Source: Phymatolithon calcareum
Lineage: Eukaryota; Rhodophyta; Florideophyceae; Hapalidiales
Reading direction: 5' to 3'
DNA: 64,000 bases
Assembly (NCBI GenBank): GCA_977006965.1
Contig: OZ345362.1
Coordinates: forward strand, 496,001-560,000
The position numbers and the translations under genes are program-made. Of the stretch, positions 1 through 9,664 are shown piece by piece. The notes under the pieces are model-generated. The model ran no database searches, was not told the origin of the DNA, and saw only the letters and a program-made list of their open reading frames with translations. The stretch's first letter is position 1; every line of letters starts with the position of its first letter.

Positions 1-146
1 GCGATCTCTTGGTTGGTCCCAGGAATTTTTCGGAGGACAACGGCATACAAAGGATAATTTCGTTGTTCATCTTTGGTAATTGCGTTCACGGAGACGAGCT
101 TAGGCTTTGTTGGTTCAGTGGCGACAATGGTATGATGTTTTCCTTT

Positions 147-677
147 TTATGAAAAGTTTACTTCATTCGTGTAACAGTTGATAATGGCCCTTCTATTGGA
201 AGTCCACTTTTTTCCGAGGTATACGTCGTAATTCAACGGGCAGACGGCGAATCGGAGTTTTTCCGTATAACCACCTATGGTAATGGGGATGTGGTATACG
301 GTACTTTTCAGGATTTGACTTGTGCCATTAGCCATGGAGGCGGTTTTATCCGTGGTTTCAATGGATATACCGTATCGGGTGCAGAACTCTTCCGAAATGT
401 AATTGAGCTCTGCGCCGTCATCGATGAGGATTCTTGCCGAAATGCTGGAAACTTTGGCTCTGGTGATAAGAAGACTAGGGTTGGATGGTTCGAAAGGATA
501 ACTCTCAGACGATTGGTTCTCGGAGGGCGTTTCAGTAGGAGGGTCAGGAGGGGGTGGAATGGTCTTCGGAACTGAGGGACGATCAGGGGGTAGATTGGCA
601 GGTTCGTCTATTCTCAGTTCCTCCGGCCTTTTGGGCAGTTTCTCGCCATATGTCCTTTCTCGCGGCAACGAAGGCAT
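147..677 (-). CDS. Retropepsin-like aspartic protease region of the LTR element
   Basis: The frame lies -1 relative to gag, and its first listed Met is inside the gag knuckle, so translation by frameshift from gag is more likely than independent initiation. After a Pro-rich linker (residues about 10-60) comes a retropepsin fold: ARILIDDGAELNYIS matches the active-site strand and flap-side pattern of gag-asp proteases, and a later hydrophobic segment (YDVYLGKKW) fits the second half. The catalytic triad normally reads D-S/T-G; here it is D-D-G, so activity is uncertain. A TAA at 147-149 ends the frame, although the same frame continues coding-like to position 1. Confidence 0.7.
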   Translation of the reverse strand: MPSLPRERTYGEKLPKRPEELRIDEPANLPPDRPSVPKTIPPPPDPPTETPSENQSSESYPFEPSNPSLLITRAKVSSISARILIDDGAELNYISEEFCTRYGISIETTDKTASMANGTSQILKSTVYHIPITIGGYTEKLRFAVCPLNYDVYLGKKWTSNRRAIINCYTNEVNFS

Positions 678-1501
678 CGGCCTTCTTTCATGCAGATCTC
701 GCGCTCAGCCGGAGTGAGCTTCTGCAGCTGTATATTTCCAATTTCCATTGGGACGAGTGCTTGGACCCTATTTCCTTGGCGTTGGTTTCCTTGTCCGTTT
801 CTGTTTCCAGCAGTTGGTTTTTTCAGTCGGCTGTGAGCGGATTCTACACGTTCCGCGTCGCGCATAGCATCTGCGAGTTTAGTATACTCGTTCGTGCATA
901 GTTCCTTCCAGATGTAGGACTTAAGCCCGCGGGTGTAGCGATCGATCTGCTCGTTTACGCTGATGCTTGGAATGGCAAGGATGATTCTCCGGTAGTCGTC
1001 ATTGAACGTGGCAACATCCTTGAGCTGTTTCCATTTGGCGAGTTTATCTCTAGGAATCTTCTCTTTGTTTAGGGTTGCGAAGCGAGAGATCAAAGCTTCA
1101 CGTAGCTGGCTCCAGGTTGCGATGTTTCGACCGTCTTCGGTTTCCTTGTAAACAATCCACCATTCATGAGCTGGACCATGAAGGTAGCTGACGACGATAG
1201 GTAAGGCCTGGTCGTCAGTCGAGCCGGAGAGGTAGTTGTTCATGTGAGTTGTTCAACTTAAAACTGAGTATTTTCCCTTAAAGGGTTCAGGAGACTTGAT
1301 TTTCGGCGGTTTAACTTGGGTTCCGAGCTGCATCTGGGCATTCTGTAAGGCAGTCTTCGTTTGATTCAGGACGGTCTGGAGCGAGGCGATGTTTTGCTGT
1401 GCATTATTGAACTGTGCCATAAGGTTGTGGTATGCATTGGCAAGTTCTTGAAGTGTTGGAGGGTTCTGCTGGTTCTGTGGGTTTTGGGGGTTGGGATCCA
1501 T
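614..1501 (-). pseudogene. Gag polyprotein with CCHC zinc knuckle, one internal stop
   Basis: This is the structural protein of the LTR element. The N-terminal part (1501 to 1253) is Asn/Gln-rich and helical. The central part carries a Retrotrans_gag-like pattern (LHGPAHEWW, then a WSQLREALISRF segment). The C-terminus has a CCHC knuckle, CLRCREKGHMARNC, expected to bind the element RNA. A TGA at 1253-1255 interrupts the frame between FKGKYS and MNNYL, but both halves are in the same frame, so one point change explains it. Gag ends at a TGA at 614-616. It overlaps the protease frame, and a CCCAAAA heptamer lies at 629-635 in the gag frame, 12 nt before the stop. Confidence 0.85.
629..635 (-). 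promoter_or_regulatory. Candidate -1 ribosomal frameshift heptamer CCCAAAA
   Basis: On the minus strand the gag frame reads TGC CCA AAA GGC, giving a slippery heptamer C CCA AAA in the X XXY YYZ phase. Slipping back one base enters the protease frame exactly (CCC AAA AGG CCG). The gag stop follows 12 nt downstream. No stimulatory pseudoknot was worked out. Confidence 0.55.
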
Positions 1502-2561
1502 GTTACCACACAAGCAAAGAAGATTTATTTAGGAAGAGCGGGAAGCTTCAATGATTCCTTGCACAAGCAGTTTGTGCTTCCGACTATCAACGTACCTACG
1601 ATAGTTCTCAGGGTAGTGAAGGTAAGATCGCAGCACTTGTCGGGCTTGTAGGTAGTCTTGAGTTTGTGCCGACGGGTGAGGCGGAGGTCTTCTTCTTGTT
1701 TCTTGCACGAGAAAACATTAGCGCCCGGTATGCACTGGAGGGTCTTCTTGGTGTTCCGACGCTTGGGTCCTTGATGCCGACGGTGGGTCTTCTGAATCCG
1801 GATTGACGTGGAGTCGGCGATGCGGAGGACCGTGCGCTGAGGAGCCGGTTGGTGTCTGCGGATGATTCGGGAAGCGGAATCAAACTTCCGGTAACGCTGA
1901 CATGTCTCGGCGAGAAGGCGACGGACAGGAGCACGAGGGACCGGTGGCAGGCTCAACGCGAGGGGGACGGTGGATGTCCGGCGCGGAGGAGATGGGGGAT
2001 CAACGGGGATTGGAGACGGAGGTGATGGGGTTCTTGGGGTGGAGCGCTCTTGCGGACCGTCCCATGGTTCCGGCGTGCGAGGCTCCCAAGTGTTGGTCGA
2101 CGGCGGCGGAGTTTTCGGGATCTCGGAGAGCGGGGTCGGAGGGTGGGTTTCTGTGTAGCACGAGGGAGACGGCGTGCGGTCCAAACGGTAAATTGAGGCC
2201 ACTGGTGAGCACACAAGAAGTGATACTGGTTCGTACTCTGCAACTCGCAATCGCGCACACCGCTAGAAGGGTCGTGGACGACTGGGAGAAGAGAGGCTCA
2301 ACAGGAGCGCCAACGTACTGTTTTGGGTCTGTGGTTCGGTGCTACCAAGCTGTGGGGTTGTAAATCGCACAAGTTGGCACACTGTTTGTGGTCGGGTTGT
2401 TCCCCGCCGGAAAGCCAAGGGCCGCACGAAGGGGCGACCTTTATAGAAAAAACAATGGATAAAAAGATGACTTGGCAGTATGAGAATTGGATCAATGGAA
2501 GAATCTGGAAGCCGCTTCGCGGCTTCCCAGCCCGCCAAAGGCGCGCCGAGGTGCTTACACT
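1502..2561 (-). other. Leader/possible LTR upstream of gag, with Pro-rich open frame
   Basis: This stretch lies immediately upstream of gag. It contains a minus-strand frame (2250 to 1525) rich in Pro, Ser and Arg that I do not recognise and that could be leader or LTR sequence rather than a gene. A TATAAAGG box lies at about 2438-2445 on the minus strand. The sequence starts like an LTR (TGTAAGCACC near 2551-2560) and ends with GGTAACA before TGGATCC at the gag ATG, which would fit an LTR end plus primer-binding site. The second LTR is outside the window, so the LTR boundaries cannot be confirmed. Confidence 0.35.
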
Positions 2562-2608
2562 GTAAGCAGCTGTAAGCAGCGGTTCTAGGGTTTACCCTTG
2601 GCGATCCT

Positions 2609-3922
2609 TCATGGTGTAAGTACGCATCGAAACCTACGGTACTGAAAGGACTGTAATGCTATCTGTAAGGGCTTGCTGTAAATGCAAGCTGTAATGACAA
2701 TTTGAAGGGTGCTATTCGTATAGGAGTATGATAGTGGCCTTGGATGCCACACAAGCACATGAGGAGAAGCTGTGAGGAAAGCAAATATTGCCTCTCTGGT
2801 GCCAGAATTTCCAGTGGGTGTGCCAAGCCCAGAGATATCATGGAATTCTGATCCCGTTTTGCGCTCACCCATGGCGGCAAGCTGGGTCGTTAAGTGCTGT
2901 TTGAATTGGTCGAATGTCCACTCCAGGTTGGATGACTGGGACTGTGCCATTTGGTTTGCCAAAGCTGTACGAGACCATGGGTATCCCTTTGTCCCGTGGT
3001 ACAGCATCTCAACTTTAGCATCCTCAACCGTGTAGCGTTTTCGGGCTTGCGGAGTAAGCGTAAGTATGCGTTGATTAATCGTTTCCAATGCCTGCATATC
3101 GCTGCACTGTAGTTCATTCTTCACTGTGCGGAAGGTCATGTCGTTAGGATAGTTACGTGTGTGCAGCTGATGAAGCAAGGTGTTAAATTTCTCTTGTAGT
3201 TTTGCGAAAGCTTCTCCAAGTGTTTGCACCAGACCACGCAGATGGTTATAGTAAAATTCTTCCGCTGGGCCAGTAAGACAGTGGGCAAGTAGGTCCACTT
3301 GCTGCTCTCCAGTAATCTTGTGACTGTTGATGACGGTGAGATATCGCCTGCGGATGACGTGCACAGAAATTTTTCCATGCATATCACCAGAGAATCGGTC
3401 TTCAACAGATTAAAATGTCTGTTGGATGGCAGAGGTGGCGCGGCCAGCGAAGTCGGAAGCGGTGACAGCAACTGAACTATTATTAGCGGTGCTGCCAGCG
3501 GTCGAGCCATCAGGGGATCCTTCGATCGCACTGATGTTTCCTCGACGACGGTTCAGATTTATGCGGTTATTTGCGTCCGCTAGTATGTCATCCGAATCCG
3601 AATAAAGTGCTTGAGCTGTGGCTGATCCAATCGGTAAGCCTCGGGCACGATTAACGTTGATCCCGATAGCATCAAACATTCGTCGCAGTACCTTGTAGAT
3701 GCGAGTGTTCCACACGTTGGGGTGTAGGAGAATCTCAGGGGGTAGTTCTTCCTGTAGGTTCTCAAACATGACTTCCACTGGAAAATCTAGGGTTGCAATG
3801 ATGGGAAAAACAGCAGCTTTGACGTTGGAATCGTTGATGTAGCTGTCCTTTAGATTTTCGAGGGCTGCTCGAATCGCTTGAATTTCAGACGCGAAGTCGA
3901 TATTTGGGGGCAGGAATTGCAT
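2609..3922 (-). pseudogene. Second gag-like ORF, one internal stop
   Basis: A minus-strand frame starts at the ATG ending at 3922 (MQFLPPNIDF) and reads to a TAA at 3410-3412, then continues in the same frame to a stop at 2609. The C-terminal half resembles the Retrotrans_gag domain: a LLAHCLTGPAEEFYY segment, then LGEAFAKLQEKFNTLLHQL. The N-terminal half is helical, followed by a Ser/Ala-rich linker. It differs from the gag at 0.6-1.5 kb, so it belongs to a different element, into which the first element may have inserted. No clear zinc knuckle is in frame; a possible C-x-C-G-x2-GH remnant lies in another frame near 2740-2760. No pol was found for it. Confidence 0.65.
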
Positions 3923-4379
3923 TTTGGCTTGAAGGGTGAAATGAAACGAGACAGGTTGGGGTAAAGCGAGGAGAGAATGCGTAGAGTAAAAAATCGTCAA
4001 AGCAGAAACGTTCAATGCGATAGAAATGAAAAATTGATGGGCGTTGGCTTGCAAAAAAAATCGAGTTAGTAGGATTCTACCGTAAATTTCGAAGTGATGT
4101 AGAACACGGATCGGCGGCGAACGAGCTGTGCGTGTGACAATGATGGACAAAAACACAAAGCTGTCGAGGTCCGTAAAACTCAAGCGCAAGACTGGATGTG
4201 GTCGGCGAGCTCTAGCGCGAGGCTTGATGTAGACCGAGATGGCGAGCTCTTACATGGTGGCAAGAGGAGATATGATGAGTGATGAGCGAAATAAATACCT
4301 TTGCGTACAACGAACAGGAAGCGACTCAATGTTAAGCAATACGTATATTATTATAACAGATTATACGAGAATGGCAGTA

Positions 4380-4796
4380 CAGTCAGGCCTCGATAAATGG
4401 ATGGGCAATGTGGAATGGTCCAATATTCTCAAAATCGAGGTTATTCTCAAGTCGAATTTTGAATCATAAGTTTTGGATCACACGTGTGCCGAACAGTAGC
4501 TTTACACCACTGTGTCAACTTTTACTGTACTGTACTGTATGCCAATGGCAGGAGAAACATGAAAAGTACTTACAGTATTCTATGAGTGAGGATATGCTCC
4601 GTGTACGCTAAACAAAATTATTACAAAATTTAAGGTATGCCCCGTGACCTCGAACATGAAAAATCCCCCTATCAAATATTCTAGAATCATTTAATTTTCG
4701 TTAAATTTAGGCAGATACGGTATTCGTGGAGTACCCGATTATGCTGATAACCAAGGTTATTCTAAAAAAGAGGTTCCATTTATCGAGGTCTGACTG
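4380..4796. mobile_element. pogo/Tc1-mariner-type MITE with TA target duplication
   Basis: The 417-bp element begins CAGTCAGGCCTCGATAAAT and ends with its inverted, slightly diverged copy (CCATTTATCGAGGTCTGACTG). TA dinucleotides flank both ends (4378-4379, 4797-4798). The CAGTC...CCTCGATAA terminal pattern is typical of pogo/Tigger-like DNA transposons. No transposase remains. Confidence 0.8.
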
Positions 4797-4798
4797 TA

Positions 4799-5406
4799 TT
4801 CTTTTTCTCATGGCCCGCGTACATCTTTTTGCTTTCAATCCCAGTTAAAGGCTGATCGAATTCGTTTTTTGTAAGCCATTACAGCAATGTTTTGAGTGCC
4901 CTGGATTGTTTTCGGGGGCGCGGGCCCTAGGAATACACTTCTATCTTTTACAATGTTCCATGATACGGTCTTTGGACTCTCTCGGGGTATGAATATGGCA
5001 CAGTGTTCTTACTCCAATGATTTGGGTGTTTGCAATTCATAAACGTCTCTTATTCATAAACGTCTCTTACACGATGACGGCAGCTGCACATATGAAACTT
5101 TTCGATATTTATTCGGCCATCTTCTGAACGTCTAGTAGTCTGAACTTGAAACGTAGTTATCTCGGAAGCACTCAGAGCGTATTGAGGAGTTCACAGTCCG
5201 CAGAAATTTGTCTATGTGTGCATGGGCCCATTAACGGCTTTATTGTGTCAAAACAATTCACTGAAATTGAAGGGCCCTCACAAATAGAGCAACCAACCGA
5301 CTAGCATACGACTATCTCCTCAATCTCTTCTCGCACGTAAAAAGGCTTCTTTGCGTCCACTTTCGGACCTCTCGAGACCATTTGCCTATCTCTTAGTCAG
5401 CCAAAG
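4799..5406. other. Intergenic, upstream of Cys-rich gene
   Basis: No gene or repeat is evident apart from a short local duplication of an 'ataaacgtctcttac' motif near 5038-5070. It presumably holds the promoter of the gene starting at 5407, but no clear TATA box was identified. Confidence 0.4.
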
Positions 5407-5979
5407 ATGCTTCAAAACGTATTCTTCGCCGCTTTCGCGGTAGCTTGTGTTGTCGCCTCCCCGTCAATCATCGCAGACCGCTCTCTCCCCGAAAAGGCAG
5501 TGTGCACTTCTCCGTTTCAGTGTCAGCAACCATTCTACTGCCTTCCCGTCAACGAAAACGACCATGCGTGTGCCTACAAGCGTTGTCGTAACGCCGGTGA
5601 GTGCATTATTGGTCAGTTTTGTGCAAAAAATGGCCTATGCAACGTGAAGGAGTGCGACTCCGACAAGAGCTGTCCTGGACAGACCGTTTGCAAGTCTAAC
5701 TCCAAGTGCGGTACTAAGGGGTCCTCTGGTCAGGAATGCTCTCGTGACGCTCAGTGTTGGTCTAATACGTGTACCAATTCCAAGTGCAAAGAGTCTGGAA
5801 ATATCATAGCTGATAATACTGCCACTCGTGGTTTGAAAAAGCTCACCGGTGGAGGTATTGCCGGAATAGTAGTCGGTGCACTTGTCTTACTCGTGCTCAT
5901 TGCCCTTTTGTGCTGCTGCATTCCGGCGGTGAAGAGCCTTTTCGGAAAAAAGAGAGACAATGACATTGAACAGAAATAA
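5407..5979 (+). CDS. Secreted Cys-rich protein with C-terminal membrane anchor
   Basis: The 190-aa protein starts at an ATG directly followed by a classical signal peptide (MLQNVFFAAFAVACVVAS). Residues about 35-130 carry regularly spaced Cys (CTSPFQCQQPFYCL, CNVKECDSDKSCPGQTVC, CSRDAQCWSNTC), resembling Dickkopf-like or other small disulfide modules. Residues about 150-173 are one transmembrane helix (GGIAGIVVGALVLLVLIALL) followed by CCC, possibly palmitoylated, and a short basic/acidic cytosolic tail (GKKRDNDIEQK). The predicted topology is type I, with the Cys-rich part outside the cell or in the lumen. It shares style, though not obvious sequence, with the larger Cys-rich protein at 44.9-46.8 kb. 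The ligand and function are unknown. It is single-exon with no sign of damage. Confidence 0.85.
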   Translation: MLQNVFFAAFAVACVVASPSIIADRSLPEKAVCTSPFQCQQPFYCLPVNENDHACAYKRCRNAGECIIGQFCAKNGLCNVKECDSDKSCPGQTVCKSNSKCGTKGSSGQECSRDAQCWSNTCTNSKCKESGNIIADNTATRGLKKLTGGGIAGIVVGALVLLVLIALLCCCIPAVKSLFGKKRDNDIEQK

Positions 5980-7311
5980 TCTGCAAGGAAGTTTTTCTAT
6001 TTCCAGTCAGAAAGCTTCCTTTTCGGGCTTCTTTAGAATGAATTCATCGAAGGCTGTAATCAGAAAATCATCCTAGATTCATTTAATACTAAAGACAGTG
6101 CTCGATCGCACTAATTCACAGTACTACTTTGGACGTGCAGTTGAGCTTTTTGACTCTGCGAATAGCACGAAGCGCAATTTTGAACTAATCATTCTAGAGT
6201 GCATATTTACATTTCTCTAGGAACAAAAAATTAGGGAATTAAGCGCAGAAAAAAAATTGCAAGCCCGTAGCAAGTTTTGAGTTCAGCACCGATGGAGCGT
6301 TCTCATTTGCTTGTGTTTGATATGCGCGCTCTAGCGGTATCACCTTCCCTAGGTCACACGCCCGACTTGCCGTCTGGAAAAAGGGTACTGATTTTTCTAC
6401 TGAGGAGATGATGTGCATAGCTCATTCATGGGCTGATCATGTGGTTCGAAAACATTGGTGCTGCCAATCTGGACAACCTTGCGAAGAAATTCGTAAACAC
6501 CCTTAACTTTGAGCTCTCTCCCAGAGATTTTTCTTTGCTGTTCGAGCTTATAGCCATGTATCGATTTCCAGCTTATTAGTAACTAAAGTCTAAAGTTCTG
6601 GGAATAGGATTTTTGCATTGATTCAGAAATTCTCGGAGGCTTCAATCACTCTCAGTGGAGTAGTGTATAGCTAACAGCTTCAATGCTGTTCTATAGAAAT
6701 GTGCCTCCTCATTTAAGGAAGCAACATGTTCAGCAATCCTTATTTGTTAGTAGCACTTGTGGTTTACAACGGACACATGCTAGATCTTCTGGAATTTTAA
6801 TTGAGTACAAGATCATAATTATAGGATCCAGAATGAGATCCGATAATTTTGAAGACTGAACGTCATGAAATATGTCCTTCTACGGGAGCTCTCAATCGAA
6901 TCATTGAATTATTGCATAAGTAGTAGAACATTGTCTTCTTTTTTCCATTGCATTTGAGTTGAACAATGGTCACGCAGAGCTTGCAGACTCTCCCGAAACA
7001 CTGAATCGCTCATGCGAACAACTTGTGCACCGAATCTGCGCTATGTGGTCCCAAATGTCATGCCATAAGTTTAATCGGACATGAAACGTGTGTCAAATAT
7101 GCGACATTGCAGCGTGTCCAAGTACGCGGGGAGGGAATATAAAACGATTGGAATCTTTTTATAGTTTTACTGGAAATTTGAGGAATGATGATGCACTAGT
7201 GTCTATCATATTGTACGGACGTCTTCAATAATTGAGGACCCAGTCCTCAATTGAAGCAACCTTTCAAATCTCATTAACGTAATCAAAAACTATGCAGAAC
7301 ACATTTTGGCT
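5980..7311. other. AT-rich intergenic stretch
   Basis: No convincing ORF, RNA gene or repeat was seen over about 1.3 kb. It includes the 3' flank of the Cys-rich gene and the target side of the LINE-A insertion. Confidence 0.5.
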
Positions 7312-7324
7312 CCACGTAAAGATA

Positions 7325-9577
7325 TAAAACTGTTCAGAAGAGCTCGGAAAACAAAGAGCGAGGCCGATATTCTAGCTCATAAGAATTTCAAGAAAAAAAT
7401 GAGCAAAGAGGTAATTTGCGCCAAGAAAGCCTCCTACAATCGATTCCTGGATGACCTGGACCAGCTCCCAGCAGCAGCAGCCCTTGAGAAGATGTCCAAA
7501 ATAGCAAGAGCTCTCTCTAGGCGAAAGACCGAAAATGTCAAGCAAGGAAGTACGCTCTCACCTGCACTGTTCCTTGCCCACCTGTCAAGCCACTGTTGCT
7601 CCGAGGAAGGATGGAGCGGAGATACCAAATCGTTTGCCCCCCTTGGACATTCCGCAGCGACATAGAAGCGGCTATCAGGGATAGTCCAATTGATAAGGCC
7701 CCTGGATGGGACAAAATACAAACCGAAATGTTGAACGTGGACCCAGTCCTAAGCACAAGAGTACTATTTGCGATTTGGGAAGCTTGTTGCCGATTGCAAA
7801 CCACACCCTTGGCATGGAGAACAGCGGAAATTGTACCTATCTACAAGGATGGAGATACAGCACTGCCGACGAGCTACCGCCCAATCTCCCTCCTAAGCCA
7901 CATGAGGAAGATAATCAAAATGGCACTAGACAAGATGATCAGAAGGAAATACAAGTTCCATATATCACAGTTGGGGTTCCAGAAACGAAAGGGCACTGAG
8001 CTGGCGCTTCTCCATTCTGAAGCCCTCCGACAAACAGGCCACAGCTGTGTGGCAGTCTTAGAACTTAAAGCTGCCTCCGACTCTGTACCAAGGAATAAGC
8101 TTGCAGGGAGAATAAGAAAGGTGCTGGAACCAGAGATCGCCGAAGTGGTTATTCCATTTCTGGATCCCTCATTCATACAGACGAGAGACGACGAGGATTC
8201 CGTGTGGTACACCATTGACAGAGGCGTTCCTCAGGGGTCCCCTCTCAGTCCGTGCCTGTATAATATCTTCATGGACACGTTTGCCGTTGCGCTAGCCTCC
8301 ATTCCGAAGAATATCACAAACGAGCCCTGCAAAATGTTTGCAGACGATGTGAAATTGTCCGCAAAATCAGTGGAAGGCCTCCAAATTATCCTTGATTTAG
8401 CCTCGAAGTGGGCACAGAGAAACGGTATGGTGTGGAACACCAAGAAAAGCGTAATCCTTTGGACCAAGGATACGGCAGGTCACAGCTTCCGGCTCTCAGG
8501 GCGGCGGCTAAAGACTCTCCGGGAGGTAAAATACCTCGGGGTAACACTAACGGAACAGGGAGTCTCAGACACCAAACTGACAGACAGGATCAAGAAATCC
8601 AAAAATGTGCTTGGGTATCTCCGACGGCTGGGCGTGTTTACTAATGGGGTCCTTCCCGCGAGGGCGATTAGGCTGTACAAATGGCTTGTGCAGTCAAGAT
8701 GGGAATATGCTCTTCACCTCTCACCTTGGACCGCGAAGGTGGCCTCAGAAGTCAGGAAGGTTGAATCTATGTTTTTCAGGCAAATCCTTGGAAAACCAGG
8801 AAAAAGAAGCTTGGACAGGTGCAGGGCCATGTGCCGAATACTCCAACCCAAGGGAAGAAGAGACGTCCTTGCAAGACGATTTGTGCAGAGATTGATAAGA
8901 AGACGCGATACGCTGATATCTGGTCCAACAACAGAGATCGCGAACAAGGAACGTCAAGAAGCGGAGAGAGATATTGTCCATGCGAAAGTGAATGGTTTCC
9001 TGTGCGAAGCAGCAAACGAAACGATAGCTACGACAAACATCAAGAAATACCAAAGAAACAAGATACTGGAGGCCGCAGAGGATGCGGAAAAGTCGAGAAA
9101 ACGACCTATACCGCACGCGAAAGTGTCATTACCGCCGCACCTTCTCTTCAATTCAAGGAGACATAGAACACTTGCCATCAAGTGGTCATTTGGAATGCTC
9201 CCTCCAATGAGCACCTCTACCCTTATCGAACTCACCGGCCAATGTGGAAAAGATGCCATCGAAGACGTGGTAAATGGCCTCGCAAAGAACAGACTCTCCA
9301 AAGAAGACAGCGCGTGGACTAAGCGAGGACAAGTAAGGACTACCCGCAACTTGAAATTACAGCGTGTCACAGGACAGGGGAGTAACTTTCCCCCTCGAGG
9401 TCCCGAAGGAGACCAGAGGTGGGTTTTTGTAGTCCACTGAGTCGTGTTACACCAACAAGAAAAGAAAACCCTTTCAGGACAGAATCTAGCCAAAACCCCT
9501 TGGCCTTAGGAAAGTTGCCCCGAGCGTCAGCAGATGCGTTGGTAACTTTTAAATAAAAATCTATCTTTCTTCTTCTT
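7325..9577 (+). mobile_element. LINE family A, copy A1 (5'-truncated, nearly intact RT)
   Basis: This non-LTR retrotransposon is 5'-truncated inside ORF2. Imperfect 13-bp target-site duplications flank it (CCACGTAAAGATA at 7312-7324, CCGCGTAAAGATA at 9578-9590). The ORF is in two frames: 7325-7630 and 7640-9440, needing one frameshift near 7610-7650. Reverse transcriptase motifs are visible: LGFQKRKGTELALLHSEA, GVPQGSPLSPCLYNIFMD, FADDVKLSAKS and KYLGVTL. The second block reads LELKAASDSVPR where active relatives have LDLKAAYDRVPR, so the first catalytic Asp is now Glu and a conserved Tyr is Ser. The 3' UTR ends in TTTTAAATAAAAATCTATC followed by a CTT-rich tail. Confidence 0.9.
7596..9440 (+). 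pseudogene. LINE-A reverse transcriptase ORF2 fragment
   Basis: The frame encodes the RT domain and C-terminal region of a LINE ORF2; endonuclease is missing because of 5' truncation. The FADD box is intact, but the first catalytic Asp block is changed (LELKAASD). At the C-terminus a 35-nt deletion relative to copy A2 (31.6 kb) removes the codons for the ALDELLTMFQAV segment, shifts the frame, and makes translation run about 27 residues into what is 3' UTR in the sister copy, ending at 9440. The N-terminal joining frame (7325-7665) covers the region before RT. Not expected to be active. Confidence 0.85.
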
Positions 9578-9664
9578 CCGCGTAAAGATAGGCCGTGCTT
9601 TCTTCTGTTCTCGGAGCGACAGGATCGTAGACGCATTTTATGAGATTTAGTTGCAGACCAGGGC

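Larger units (their letters stand above)
1..1501 (-). mobile_element. LTR retrotransposon, gag-protease-pol start, truncated by window edge
   Basis: This minus-strand retroelement enters at the left edge and reads gag, then protease, then the beginning of pol. Gag starts at the ATG ending at 1501. A retropepsin-like region follows in the -1 frame, and a further pol-like frame runs off the left end. Reading frames are interrupted by single stops at 1253-1255 (TGA in gag) and 147-149 (TAA after the protease), with matching frame on both sides, so this copy is probably inactive although little decayed. The order gag-pro-pol with a CCHC knuckle fits a Ty3/gypsy-like element, but reverse transcriptase and integrase lie outside the window, so the superfamily is not proven. 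Confidence 0.8.

Noticed and set aside
1902-2363. 153-aa plus-strand frame
   Set aside because: Antisense of a Pro-rich minus-strand region with the same compositional cause; no recognisable protein.
1502-2561. Firm LTR annotation
   Set aside because: Only one candidate LTR is inside the window, so the terminal repeat cannot be verified.
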